Shown here piece by piece: positions 1-8,480 of a stretch of 64,000 nucleotides of DNA (position 1 is the stretch's first letter; the number at the start of each line of letters is the position of its first letter). The position numbers were made by a program, and so were the translations under genes. The stretch is from Gammaproteobacteria bacterium. Its GTDB lineage: Bacteria; Pseudomonadota; Gammaproteobacteria; Competibacterales; Competibacteraceae. The notes beneath the pieces are model-generated. The model saw nothing but the letters and a program-made list of their open reading frames with translations, did no database searches and was not told the origin of the DNA. The stretch lies in the NCBI GenBank assembly GCA_024235135.1, contig JACKMZ010000004.1, forward strand, positions 1 to 64,000, read 5' to 3'.

Positions 1-477
1 TACATCTTCACCTACCTCGTGCTGTTCGTGATCGTCTGCGGCATGATCGTGTTCGTGACCCGCTTGCGTCAGATGCCCATGGGCCGCGCCTGGGAAGCTC
101 TGCGCGAGGATGAAGTGGCGTGCCGTTCGCTGGGCATCAATCATGTGCTGGTCAAGCTGTCGGCCTTTGCCATGGGCGCGATGGTCGGCGGCATCGCCGG
201 CGTGTTCTTCGCGACTTATCAAGGTTTCGTCAATCCCAGTTCCTTCACCTTCTTCGAGTCGGCGCTGATTCTGGCCATCGTGGTGCTGGGCGGCCTGGGC
301 TCCACCGTCGGCGTGATCATCGCCGCCCTGGTGCTGACCATACTTCCGGAAATGCTGCGCGAGTTCGCCGAATACCGCGTGCTGGTCTTCGGCATCCTGA
401 TGGTGCTCATGATGATCTGGCGTCCGCGCGGGCTGATACGCCTCAAGCGGCCCGCCTACGACGTCGAGGGGTTGTGA
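1..477 (+). CDS. livM: Branched-chain amino acid ABC transporter permease, LivM family (3' part only)
   Basis: The reading frame is open from base 1, so the gene begins before the window; 158 codons remain. The product is one of two inner-membrane channel subunits of a high-affinity branched-chain amino acid importer. Visible are several hydrophobic segments and the conserved cytoplasmic stretch near the start, MGRAWEALREDEVACRSLGI, which is the EAA-like loop typical of LivM and contacts the ATPase. The C-terminal motif GGLGSTVGVIIAA and the ending RPRGL are also family hallmarks. livG follows after three bases and livF after that, as in liv operons. The related urea transporter UrtC shares the fold; the Liv call is favoured by the ATPases next door, but the substrate is not proven. 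Confidence 0.9.
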   Translation, partial: YIFTYLVLFVIVCGMIVFVTRLRQMPMGRAWEALREDEVACRSLGINHVLVKLSAFAMGAMVGGIAGVFFATYQGFVNPSSFTFFESALILAIVVLGGLGSTVGVIIAALVLTILPEMLREFAEYRVLVFGILMVLMMIWRPRGLIRLKRPAYDVEGL

Positions 478-480
478 GCC

Positions 481-1374
481 ATGACCGATCCAGTACACGC
501 ACCGTTGTTGTCGGTGAGCGATCTCACCATGCGTTTCGGCGGCATCGTGGCCTTGAACGATGTCAGTTTCGAAGTCGAACGCCATTCCATCTCGGCCTTG
601 ATCGGCCCCAACGGCGCCGGCAAGACCACGGTGTTCAATTGTCTGACGGGGTTTTACAAAGCCACCGAGGGCGCAATCACGCTGCGCACCGAGCGCGAGG
701 AAATCAACCTCGTCCGGGAATTGGGGGAGGGCTTCCGGGCCGGTGATTTCGTCAATCCGGCCGCCTTCGGCGAACGGCTCTATTACAAGATGTTCGGCGG
801 CTCTCACCGGGTGGCGCGGGCCGGCGTGGCGCGCACCTTCCAAAATGTACGGCTGTTCCGGGAAATGACGGCCATGGAAAACCTGCTCGTGGCGCAACAC
901 ATGCAGCTCAATCGCAACTTGTTGTCGGGGGTGTTCAACACCCAGACTTACCGGCAATCGGAGCGCAATGCGGTGGAACGGGCCTATGCCTGGCTCAAGG
1001 TATTCAGCCTGGAAAAGGACGCCAATCGCCTGGCCGGCGAATTGCCCTACGGCCATCAGCGACGCCTGGAAATCGCCCGGGCCATGTGCACGGGTCCGCG
1101 CCTGCTCTGCCTCGACGAACCGGCGGCCGGGCTCAATCCGCGCGAGACCTACGAATTGAGTCTGCTGATCCGGCAACTGCGCGACGATCATCAAGTCACG
1201 GTGCTGTTGATCGAACACCACATGGGCTTGGTCATGGACCTGTCGGATTACGTGGTCGTTCTCGACTACGGCGAAGTCATCGCCGCGGGCGAGCCCCAGG
1301 CGGTCGCCCACGATCCCGCCGTGATCACGGCCTATCTGGGCGCCGCCGATGAAGACGAGGAGGCCGCCCCATGA
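481..1374 (+). CDS. livG: Branched-chain amino acid ABC transporter ATP-binding protein LivG
   Basis: One of two cytoplasmic ATPases that power the liv importer. It has a Walker A (GPNGAGKT, about residue 43), a Q-loop in ARTFQNVRLF, a signature segment LPYGHQRRLEIA, a Walker B LLCLDEP and a switch histidine in LLIEHHM. At 297 residues it is longer than the usual 255 or so: about 40 extra residues, running from roughly residue 68 to 110, lie between Walker A and the Q-loop. It starts three bases after livM and overlaps livF by four bases, so the three are co-translated. The insertion is known in some proteobacterial LivG proteins; its role is not known to me. Confidence 0.93.
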   Translation: MTDPVHAPLLSVSDLTMRFGGIVALNDVSFEVERHSISALIGPNGAGKTTVFNCLTGFYKATEGAITLRTEREEINLVRELGEGFRAGDFVNPAAFGERLYYKMFGGSHRVARAGVARTFQNVRLFREMTAMENLLVAQHMQLNRNLLSGVFNTQTYRQSERNAVERAYAWLKVFSLEKDANRLAGELPYGHQRRLEIARAMCTGPRLLCLDEPAAGLNPRETYELSLLIRQLRDDHQVTVLLIEHHMGLVMDLSDYVVVLDYGEVIAAGEPQAVAHDPAVITAYLGAADEDEEAAP

Positions 1375-2087
1375 GCGGACATCTGTTGGAGATTCAGCAA
1401 TTGAGCGCCTCCTACGGGCCGATCCAGGCGCTGCGCGAGGTATCCCTGTTCGTCGACGCCGGCGAGATCGTGACGTTGATCGGAGCCAACGGCGCCGGAA
1501 AATCCTCGCTGTTGATGAGCATCTTCGGCGACCCGCGCGCTTCCAATGGGTTCATTCATTATCGCGATCGGGACATCACGCAACTGGCTACCCACGAGAT
1601 CGCCCGAGCGGGTATCGCCCAAGTACCCGAGGGGCGGCGCATCTTTCCCGCCATGACCACGGAGGAGAACCTGTTGATGGGCGCCATCCCCATTGGGCCG
1701 GAACACGCCGAGGCGGACCTAATGAAAATGTTCGAATTGTTTCCGCGCCTCAAGGAGCGGCGCAATCAACGGGCGGGCACCTTGTCCGGCGGCGAGCAGC
1801 AAATGCTGGCGATCGGCCGGGCCTTGATGGGACGCCCCGAGTTGCTGCTGTTGGACGAGCCGAGTCTGGGCCTGGCGCCGCTGGTGGTTAAGAAAATTTT
1901 CGAGACGCTGGCCGAGATCCGGACCATCGGCACCACGATTTTTCTGGTCGAGCAAAATGCCAATCATGCCCTGCGCCTGGCCAATCGGGGCTATGTGATG
2001 GCCAACGGGGAAATTCGTCTGACCGGCTCGGGGCAGGAATTACTGGCCAACCCGGAAGTACGCAAGGCGTATTTGGGTGGACATTGA
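1371..2087 (+). CDS. livF: Branched-chain amino acid ABC transporter ATP-binding protein LivF
   Basis: Second ATPase of the liv importer, 238 residues, the normal length. Walker A is GANGAGKSS, the signature is LSGGEQQMLAIGRAL, Walker B is LLLLDEPSLGL, and the LivF-typical RAGIAQVPEGRRIFP segment contains the Q-loop. The ATG overlaps the livG stop codon as ATGA, which indicates translational coupling. It is the last gene of the operon: the stop codon ends at 2087 and the convergent chrA stop starts at 2088, so there is no room for a separate terminator between them. Confidence 0.94.
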   Translation: MSGHLLEIQQLSASYGPIQALREVSLFVDAGEIVTLIGANGAGKSSLLMSIFGDPRASNGFIHYRDRDITQLATHEIARAGIAQVPEGRRIFPAMTTEENLLMGAIPIGPEHAEADLMKMFELFPRLKERRNQRAGTLSGGEQQMLAIGRALMGRPELLLLDEPSLGLAPLVVKKIFETLAEIRTIGTTIFLVEQNANHALRLANRGYVMANGEIRLTGSGQELLANPEVRKAYLGGH

Positions 2088-3431
2088 CTAGCTGAAAATC
2101 AAAGCACGGATAAACCCGATGCCTCCGCAGGCGGCGATCACGTACACCATGTTGACGCGGCGGTATAGAAACAGCAGCGCGATGCCGGCCAGACACAGCG
2201 CCGGCCAAGCGATACCGCCGCCCCAGCCGCCCGGCCAAAGCACGTGATAGGCGAGGAAGACCACGAGATTGGCGACGACGCCCGCCACCGCGGCGGTGAT
2301 CGCCGTCAAAGGCGCGGAAAATTTTAGATCGTGACGGGTCGCCTCCACGGCGGGGCCGCCGATCAGAATGAATAAAAACGAGGGCAGGAACGTAAAAAAC
2401 GTCGCCACCGCCGCGCCAATCACCCCCGCCGCCACCCAGGCGTCCGGTCCCAGCGCCGCCTGATTCCAGCCGCCCAGGAAGCCGACGAAAGCCACGATCA
2501 TGATCAACGGACCGGGGGTGGTTTCGCCCAGGGCCAGACCGTCGACCATCTGTCGCGCACTCAGCCAGTGATAGCCATCCACGGCGTTTTGCACCACATA
2601 CGGCAATACCGCATAAGCGCCACCGAAGGTCACCCAGGCCGCCTTGCTGAAAAACCAGCCCATTTGCGTGTACGTGCCCCGCCAGCCGTCGCACGCCAAC
2701 AGTATCAGCATCGCCACCGACCACAGCCCCAGACCGATTCCGGCGTAAGCCGCCAGCCGCCGTGGACGGAAACGGGCGTGCGGCGGCGGTGGCGTATCGT
2801 CGTCAATCACCGCCGGTCCAAAACGGGCCTGATCGATGGATTGGTTTTTCGAGCGATCTCCCGAGGGCAGCCGGTGGCGGCTGAGATAGCCGATCAGCCC
2901 CGCGCTCAGCACGACGAGCGGAAACGGGAGGCCGAACAATGAAAGAGCCAGGAAGGCCGCCAGCGCCAATCCCCACAAAATGGGATGACGGAGGGTGCGG
3001 GAACCGATCCGGTAGCAGGCGAACAGCACGATAGCCACCACCGCGGGCTTGATGCCTTCCAGGACACCGGCGACGGCGGGAAGCTGACCGAACGCCAAAT
3101 AAATCCAAGCCAGCAGCATCAACAAACCCAAGGACGGCAACACGAACAACAGGCCCGCGACAATGCCGCCCCATGCGCCATGCATCAGCCAGCCGATGTA
3201 GGTCGCCAGTTGCTGGGCTTCCGGTCCGGGCAACAGCATGGTGTAGTTCAAGGCATGCAGGAAACGCCGCTCGGATATCCATCGGCGGCGTTCGACTAAC
3301 TCCTGGTGCATCAGGCTGATTTGCCCGGCGGGGCCGCCGAAGCTGATGAAGCCCAGTCGCAACCAGTAAAGCAAGGCGGCGACGCGGGAGGGAGGTTCGG
3401 GAGGAGGCACGGTGGGCCTTGAGTGGCTCAA
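2088..3431 (-). CDS. chrA: Chromate transporter, two-domain ChrA type
   Basis: Inner-membrane protein of the CHR family, 447 residues, the usual length of the long form made of two homologous halves. The N-terminal half carries the family motif LGFISFGGPAGQISLMHQELVERRRW and the second half repeats it as KAAWVTFGGAYAVLPYVVQ followed by GLALGETTPGPLIM. Many hydrophobic segments follow. A hydrophilic linker of about 45 residues (SRHRLPSGDRSKN...) joins the halves. Family members export chromate, or in some cases have unknown anion substrates. The start shown is TTG; a GTG seven codons downstream is equally possible. It is transcribed away from the hydrolase at 3577 and toward livF. Confidence 0.9.
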   Translation of the reverse strand: MSHSRPTVPPPEPPSRVAALLYWLRLGFISFGGPAGQISLMHQELVERRRWISERRFLHALNYTMLLPGPEAQQLATYIGWLMHGAWGGIVAGLLFVLPSLGLLMLLAWIYLAFGQLPAVAGVLEGIKPAVVAIVLFACYRIGSRTLRHPILWGLALAAFLALSLFGLPFPLVVLSAGLIGYLSRHRLPSGDRSKNQSIDQARFGPAVIDDDTPPPPHARFRPRRLAAYAGIGLGLWSVAMLILLACDGWRGTYTQMGWFFSKAAWVTFGGAYAVLPYVVQNAVDGYHWLSARQMVDGLALGETTPGPLIMIVAFVGFLGGWNQAALGPDAWVAAGVIGAAVATFFTFLPSFLFILIGGPAVEATRHDLKFSAPLTAITAAVAGVVANLVVFLAYHVLWPGGWGGGIAWPALCLAGIALLFLYRRVNMVYVIAACGGIGFIRALIFS

Positions 3432-3576
3432 ACGATAGGCGGATATTCGAATGCGTGGGCCGCATTGTCAACGAATATTGCCAACGCGAGAAAAACGTTT
3501 CGCGCCGCACCCGCCGGAGTACCCGATGTTTCCTTGAAAGCCTTGAAAGTCCGCTAAACTGGTGGAACAACTACTT

Positions 3577-4386
3577 ATGGCGGTAAAAAAGCCAATGTCA
3601 ATATCCGATTTGTTTTCTTCGCTGGACGATCCCCTGGTCAATTCGTTTATTTTTTTCCCGCGCCCCGATCCCGGCACGCCACCGCCCAACGGCAGCGAGG
3701 ACCTGGATATTCCCGTCGCCGCGGGCGTTACCGTGGCGGCCCGCTATCATCCCGCCGAGCTTTGGGCGCCGACGATTCTGTATTTTCACGGCAACGGCGA
3801 AATCGTGGCCGACTACGACCCCGTGGCGCCCTATTATCGCAAGGCCGGGGCGTCGTTCGTGTGCGTCGACTATCGGGGTTATGGGCGCAGCAGCGGCTAT
3901 CCTTCGGTGAAAAGCCTGATTGAAGACGCGCATCGCGTGCTGGACGCGGTGCGTGCTCATCTCGCGCGAAGGCAGCACCGGGGACCCCTGGTGATCATGG
4001 GCCGCAGTCTCGGCAGCGCACCGGCCATCGAATTGGCCGCCACCCACGGCGCTGAAATCGACGGCTTGATTCTGGAAAGCGGTTTCGCCAATACGCCGGA
4101 TCTGCTCGAACATCTGGGGATGCCCGCGGAACACCTGAAGGATTCCATGCTGGGCGAGGACAACGAGGACAAAATGTTGCGGGTCACCGTGCCGTTACTG
4201 GTCCTTCACGCCGAATACGACGAAATCGTTCCTTCCTGGCACGGGCGGGTGAATTACGAACGGGCCGCCAGCACCAACAAACAACTGGTGATGATTCCGG
4301 ACGCCGACCACAACACCATCATGATGGTGGGCGGGCCGGACTATTGGCACGCTATTGGGGATTTTCTCAACCGACTCGACGTCTGA
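3577..4386 (+). CDS. Alpha/beta hydrolase (serine hydrolase)
   Basis: A cytoplasmic alpha/beta-hydrolase of about 269 residues with no signal peptide. The oxyanion-hole segment is YFHGNGEIVADYD, the nucleophile elbow is GRSLGS (Ser in the middle), the acid is probably in HAEYDEIVPSWHGR and the catalytic His in DADHNTIM. This arrangement is that of the BEM46/YfhR-like family of small hydrolases. Start choice: a GTG at 3562, ATG at 3577 and ATG at 3595 are in frame; 3577 has a weak GGTGGA eight bases upstream. A TTGAAA-15-TAAACT pair at 3534-3560 could be a promoter but is poor. The substrate cannot be told from sequence. tldD-like follows after 34 bases on the same strand. Confidence 0.75.
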   Translation: MAVKKPMSISDLFSSLDDPLVNSFIFFPRPDPGTPPPNGSEDLDIPVAAGVTVAARYHPAELWAPTILYFHGNGEIVADYDPVAPYYRKAGASFVCVDYRGYGRSSGYPSVKSLIEDAHRVLDAVRAHLARRQHRGPLVIMGRSLGSAPAIELAATHGAEIDGLILESGFANTPDLLEHLGMPAEHLKDSMLGEDNEDKMLRVTVPLLVLHAEYDEIVPSWHGRVNYERAASTNKQLVMIPDADHNTIMMVGGPDYWHAIGDFLNRLDV

Positions 4387-4420
4387 CGGCCCATCGGCCC
4401 ATAAGAGGAGTCAAGGCGCC

Positions 4421-5854
4421 ATGCTAGAAGCCATCGAGCGCAAATTCCGGAATCTCGCGCCAGCCGTGGACTTTTGTTCCTTGCGCGTGGTGCGCGAACG
4501 CCATGAGATGTTATCCGTGCGCCGCAATATCATCCAACCCGTGCGCCGCTCGGAGGATTGGGGCGCCATGATCACCGTGCACGAAAACGGCGGCCTGGGC
4601 TACGCGGCCACGCCCGATCTGGGTTCCGATGGTCTGCGCCACGCCCTGGAGCAAGCTCGGACCTGGGCGCGGGCGAGTCGCGGCCGGCATCTGGTGGCGC
4701 TATCCGATCTGGATCGCCGGGTCCGCAGCGGTGACTACCGCAGCCCCGTGCGCAAGCCTTGGGATTCGCTGTCCCTGCAGGACAAGCTGGGGCTGCTGCA
4801 GCAGGAATGCCAGCGGCTGAAAGCCGCCGAGGCGATCGTGGAATGGCAGGCCGGACTCTGGCACAGCGAAATCGAAACGCTGTATGTCACCTTGGATGGC
4901 AGCCGGCTCACTCAGCAATTCCGCTATTTGCTGCCCTCATTGAACGCCACCGCGCATCATCAGGGGGAAACGCAATCCCGCAGCTTCGGCGGCGATGCCT
5001 ACCTGCGCCAGGGCGGACTGGAAATCCTCGAAGACACCGGATTTTACGACGCCGCTCCCCGCATCGCGGCGCAGGCCCTGACATTGCTGGCGGCGCCCAA
5101 TTGCCCGGCTGGCACGCTGGATGTAGTGCTCGCACCCGATCAAATGGTGTTGCAAATCCATGAATCCATCGGCCATCCGCTGGAGTTGGATCGTATTCTC
5201 GGCGATGAGCGCAATTATGCCGGCACCAGCTTCGTGACACCGGAATTGTTCGGCCATTATCGATACGGATCGGAATTGCTGAACGTCACTTTCGATCCCG
5301 ATCATGGCGAACAGATCGCCAGCTACGGCTACGATGACGAAGGATTGCCGGCACAGCGGGAATATCTGATTGAACAAGGGATTCTGCTGCGCCCGCTGGG
5401 CGGAGCCATTTCCCAATCCCGCGCCGGTTTGCCCGGCGTGGCCAATTCGCGCGCCAGCGCCTGGAACCGACCGCCCATAGACCGCATGGCCAATTTGAAT
5501 CTGGAACCGGGGACATCGTCCCTGGACGACTTGTTCGGGCGCACCGAGAACGGCCTGTACATGGAAACCAACCGCTCCTGGTCCATCGACGATTCCCGCA
5601 ACAAATTCCAGTTCGGTTGCGAATGGGGGCAAGTCATTCGCGACGGCGAACTGGGAGCGGTGGTAAAAAATCCCAATTACCGTGGGCTATCGGCCGAATT
5701 CTGGCGCAACCTGGACGGCGTGGGCGATGCGCGATCCTTCCAGGTATTGGGGGTGGCCTCTTGCGGCAAAGGGGAGCCGAACCAAATGATCCGCGTCGGG
5801 CATGCCGCGCCGCCGTGTTTGTTCCGGCAAGTCGCCGTGTTCGGAGGCGAATAG
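4421..5854 (+). CDS. TldD/PmbA-family metalloprotease, TldD-like subunit
   Basis: A 477-residue protein of the TldD/PmbA (TldE) family, whose best-known pair forms a heterodimeric zinc protease that processes microcin B17 and the CcdA antitoxin. The metal motif HExxxH is seen at residues 247-252 (HESIGH), with a later C-terminal SCGKGEPNQ that matches the family's conserved tail. The motif differs from the HEAVGHGLEGD of housekeeping TldD, so this is a divergent subfamily. The ATG at 4421 is preferred over an in-frame ATG at 4355 because AAGAGGAG lies about ten bases upstream and the 4355 start would lie inside the hydrolase gene. The partner gene begins one base after the stop. Confidence 0.85.
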   Translation: MLEAIERKFRNLAPAVDFCSLRVVRERHEMLSVRRNIIQPVRRSEDWGAMITVHENGGLGYAATPDLGSDGLRHALEQARTWARASRGRHLVALSDLDRRVRSGDYRSPVRKPWDSLSLQDKLGLLQQECQRLKAAEAIVEWQAGLWHSEIETLYVTLDGSRLTQQFRYLLPSLNATAHHQGETQSRSFGGDAYLRQGGLEILEDTGFYDAAPRIAAQALTLLAAPNCPAGTLDVVLAPDQMVLQIHESIGHPLELDRILGDERNYAGTSFVTPELFGHYRYGSELLNVTFDPDHGEQIASYGYDDEGLPAQREYLIEQGILLRPLGGAISQSRAGLPGVANSRASAWNRPPIDRMANLNLEPGTSSLDDLFGRTENGLYMETNRSWSIDDSRNKFQFGCEWGQVIRDGELGAVVKNPNYRGLSAEFWRNLDGVGDARSFQVLGVASCGKGEPNQMIRVGHAAPPCLFRQVAVFGGE

Positions 5855-5855
5855 C

Positions 5856-7181
5856 ATGATGCAGGAGACCTTCCACCGCCTGGCCGACGAATTGATGAAT
5901 ACGCTGCATGGCAACGAGGCGCTGACCTGCTCGTTCAACGGTGAGGAATCCGCGTTTGTGCGCTTCAACCACAGCCAAATTCGTCAGGCGGGCCACGTCA
6001 CGCAGCAATCCATCACCGTGGATTTAAGCGCCGATCTTCGCCATGCGGCCGCCGAGATCACGCTATCGGGCGAATGGGCCACCGATCGCGCCCGTCTTCA
6101 GGAGTTGCTGGCGGAATTGCGCGCCATTCGCGCCCAAATACCGGAAGATCCGTACCTGCTGTACGCCACGGACGTGTGCTCCAGCGAACGGATACATCCC
6201 AATCAGCTACCCGAGGCCACGGCCATCGCCGAGCAGGTGTTGGACGCGGGCGTGGGCCACGATTTGGTGGGCATTCTGGCCAGTGGCCCGATTCATCACG
6301 GTTTCGCCAATTCCTTCGGGCAACGCAATTGGCACAGCCGCGCGAGTTTCAACCTGGATTGGAGTTTTTATCTGAAGGCCGACAAGGCCGTAAAATCGCG
6401 CTACGCGGGTTTTGCGTGGGACGAGGCGGCGTTTCGGGACAAGGTGCGGATGGCTTCGCGGCAACTCGATCTGCTGGCGCGGCCTGCCCGCACGATCGTA
6501 CCGGGAACGTATCGCGCCTATCTGGCCCCGGCGGCCCTGGAGGAAATCACCGATCTACTGGGTTGGGGCGGCTTTGGCTTACGCGCGCATCGCACGGGCA
6601 TGACCCCACTCATGCGGATGGTGGAACAGGACGCTCGCTTGAGCCCCTGGTTGACCTTGCGCGAAAACACGGCCCAGGGTATCGCTCCGGATTTTCAGGC
6701 GGCGGGCTTCATTCGTCCCGCGCAGGTCACGTTGATCGAACAGGGCGGTTATCGGGATTGCCTGGTATCGCCCCGTTCCGCCAAGGAATACGGCGTGCCG
6801 GGCAACGGCGCGGAAAATGGGGAAACGCCGCTATCGCTGGATATGGCGCCGGGCACCCTGCCGCTTGCGCGGGTGCTGGAGACCTTGGATACGGGTTTGT
6901 ACATCGGCAACCTGTGGTATTTGAACTACTCGGACCGCAATGCCGCGCGGCTGACCGGGATGACGCGTTTCGCCACCTTCTGGGTGGAAAACGGAACGAT
7001 CCAGGCGCCGGTCAATGTCATGCGCTTCGACGATTCATTGTTTCACCTGTTGGGCGATCGCCTGCTGAACTTGACCGCTGAACGGGAATTACTGCTCGAT
7101 CCCGGCAGTTACGGGGGACGCTCCAGCCGCTGTTCCCGCTTACCGGGCGCTTTGCTGGAGGGGATGCACTTCACGCTTTGA
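5856..7181 (+). CDS. TldD/PmbA-family protein, TldE-like partner
   Basis: A 441-residue member of the same family without an HExxxH motif, as expected of the non-catalytic TldE/PmbA subunit. It starts one base after the tldD-like stop, with GGAGG at 5843-5847 as ribosome binding site; a second ATG follows at once. The C-terminal region (GLYIGNLWYLNYSD, then GMTRFATFWVENGTI) is the part most typical of PmbA-like proteins. Together with its neighbour it probably forms a heterodimeric peptidase. No ribosomally made peptide precursor or toxin-antitoxin pair is visible nearby to act as substrate. The final residues LLEGMHFTL are unremarkable. Confidence 0.82.
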   Translation: MMQETFHRLADELMNTLHGNEALTCSFNGEESAFVRFNHSQIRQAGHVTQQSITVDLSADLRHAAAEITLSGEWATDRARLQELLAELRAIRAQIPEDPYLLYATDVCSSERIHPNQLPEATAIAEQVLDAGVGHDLVGILASGPIHHGFANSFGQRNWHSRASFNLDWSFYLKADKAVKSRYAGFAWDEAAFRDKVRMASRQLDLLARPARTIVPGTYRAYLAPAALEEITDLLGWGGFGLRAHRTGMTPLMRMVEQDARLSPWLTLRENTAQGIAPDFQAAGFIRPAQVTLIEQGGYRDCLVSPRSAKEYGVPGNGAENGETPLSLDMAPGTLPLARVLETLDTGLYIGNLWYLNYSDRNAARLTGMTRFATFWVENGTIQAPVNVMRFDDSLFHLLGDRLLNLTAERELLLDPGSYGGRSSRCSRLPGALLEGMHFTL

Positions 7182-7302
7182 GGATTGGCGCCCCGACGCG
7201 CTCTTTCGCCGCCGCCTAACCGATACAATCCGTCCCAATCGGGCTCCCCACGCTGTCCCGACGATCGCCAACGGACCGCCGCCCGGCCGCCCGTTCGCCG
7301 GA

Positions 7303-7320
7303 TCGTCATCCCGGCGTCAT
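7303..7320 (+). promoter_or_regulatory. Possible Pho box in front of phnG
   Basis: Two direct repeats, TCGTCAT and GCGTCAT, lie exactly 11 bases apart (7303-7309 and 7314-7320). Pho boxes are CTGTCAT repeats with an 11-base period; five of seven bases match in each copy. An AT-rich GAATTTAACAAT follows at 7323 and could hold a -10. A role in PhoB control of the C-P lyase operon is inference from position and spacing. Confidence 0.35.
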
Positions 7321-7402
7321 CAGAATTTAACAATCCATCCCCCACAATGCCGGCTTCGTCATTTCCGACCCTGCGTTGTCGCTACCCTGAAATCGCCGAG
7401 CC

Positions 7403-7864
7403 ATGGCTATCCCGCCTCTTTCCGACTCAATTGAAGACCGCCGCCGTTGGATGGGATTGCTGGCCAAATCCTCCGTCGCCGATTTGGAGGCGGCTTGGCA
7501 GGGATTAAGCGAGCCCCCGTCCTACGATTTTCTGCGCGCCCCCGAAACCGGACTGGCCCAAGTGCGCGCGCGCGCCGGGGGCACGGGCCTGCGTTTCAAT
7601 CTGGGTGAAATGACGATGACCCGCTGTGTCGTACGCCTGCGTGACGGAACCAGCGGCTACGCCTATGTCGCCGGTCGCAATCGTCGCCACGCCGAATTGG
7701 CCGCCGCGCTCGACGCCTTGCTGCAGGACCCCGCGCACCGCGACCACCTGCAGGCCACCGTGTTGCAACCGTTGGTCGAGAAACTGCAAGTTCTTAGGCA
7801 ACGACGGGCCGCCAAAGTCGCCGCTACTCAGGTCGATTTCTTCACCCTGGCCAGAGGCGAGTGA
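7403..7864 (+). CDS. phnG: C-P lyase subunit PhnG
   Basis: A 153-residue PhnG, the small core subunit of the PhnGHIJ carbon-phosphorus lyase complex that, with PhnI, helps exchange the adenine of ATP for a phosphonate. Family marks are the N-terminal RRRWMGLLAKS, the central segment GEMTMTRCVVRL and the following GYAYVAGRNRRHAELAAALDALLQ. It opens an eight-gene run, all on the plus strand, with short gaps or four-base overlaps. phnH begins seven bases after its stop. The ATG at 7403 is the first in frame near the conserved N-terminus. Confidence 0.95.
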   Translation: MAIPPLSDSIEDRRRWMGLLAKSSVADLEAAWQGLSEPPSYDFLRAPETGLAQVRARAGGTGLRFNLGEMTMTRCVVRLRDGTSGYAYVAGRNRRHAELAAALDALLQDPAHRDHLQATVLQPLVEKLQVLRQRRAAKVAATQVDFFTLARGE

Positions 7865-7871
7865 GAAGGCC

Positions 7872-8477
7872 ATGGCCTACAGCCACGCGGTAACGGCGCC
7901 GGGATTCGACGAACCCGTGTTGCAGGCGCAACAGGTCTTTCGCGCCTTGTTGACGGCGCAATCCCAACCCGGTCGGATCGTCAAGGTGGATAGCGTCGCC
8001 ACGTTGCCACCGCTCTACCCGGCGACCATGGCTTTGTTGCTGACGCTGGTCGACCGGGACACGCCGCTGTGGCTGGATCTCAGCCCATCGCCGTGGGAGG
8101 CCGTGAGTTCCCATCTACGCTTTCACTGCGGCTGCCCGATCGTGACCGCGCCTTTCGACGCGGCATTCGCCGTACTCAGCCGTCCCGAAAAGATGCCGGA
8201 TTTCTCGGCGTTCTCGCTCGGCAGCGACGAATGCCCCGACCGTTCGACCACGCTGATCATTCAGGTCGAAACCCTGCTGGAGCATCGCGGCCGCCGCTGG
8301 GCGGGGCCCGGCATCGCCGACGCACGCCGTGTGCACGTGGCCGAATTGCCGGAGCATTTCTGGCGGCAGTGGCGGAACAATCATGCCCTGTTTCCGCGTG
8401 GCGTGGACGTCATTTTCACCCAGGCCGATCACTTGCTGGCCTTGCCGCGCAGCGTGCATGTGGCGGAGGACAATTAA
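7872..8477 (+). CDS. phnH: C-P lyase subunit PhnH
   Basis: A 201-residue PhnH, a core subunit of the C-P lyase complex that dimerises and stabilises the PhnGHIJ assembly. The segment starting GFDEPVLQAQQVFRALLTA is characteristic, as is LLLTLVDRDTPLWL and the C-terminal PRGVDVIFTQADHLLALPRS. The ATG at 7872 is chosen because the conserved start of the family follows directly; the frame stays open further upstream but lies inside phnG. phnI starts three bases after the stop. Confidence 0.94.
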   Translation: MAYSHAVTAPGFDEPVLQAQQVFRALLTAQSQPGRIVKVDSVATLPPLYPATMALLLTLVDRDTPLWLDLSPSPWEAVSSHLRFHCGCPIVTAPFDAAFAVLSRPEKMPDFSAFSLGSDECPDRSTTLIIQVETLLEHRGRRWAGPGIADARRVHVAELPEHFWRQWRNNHALFPRGVDVIFTQADHLLALPRSVHVAEDN

Positions 8478-8480
8478 CCC

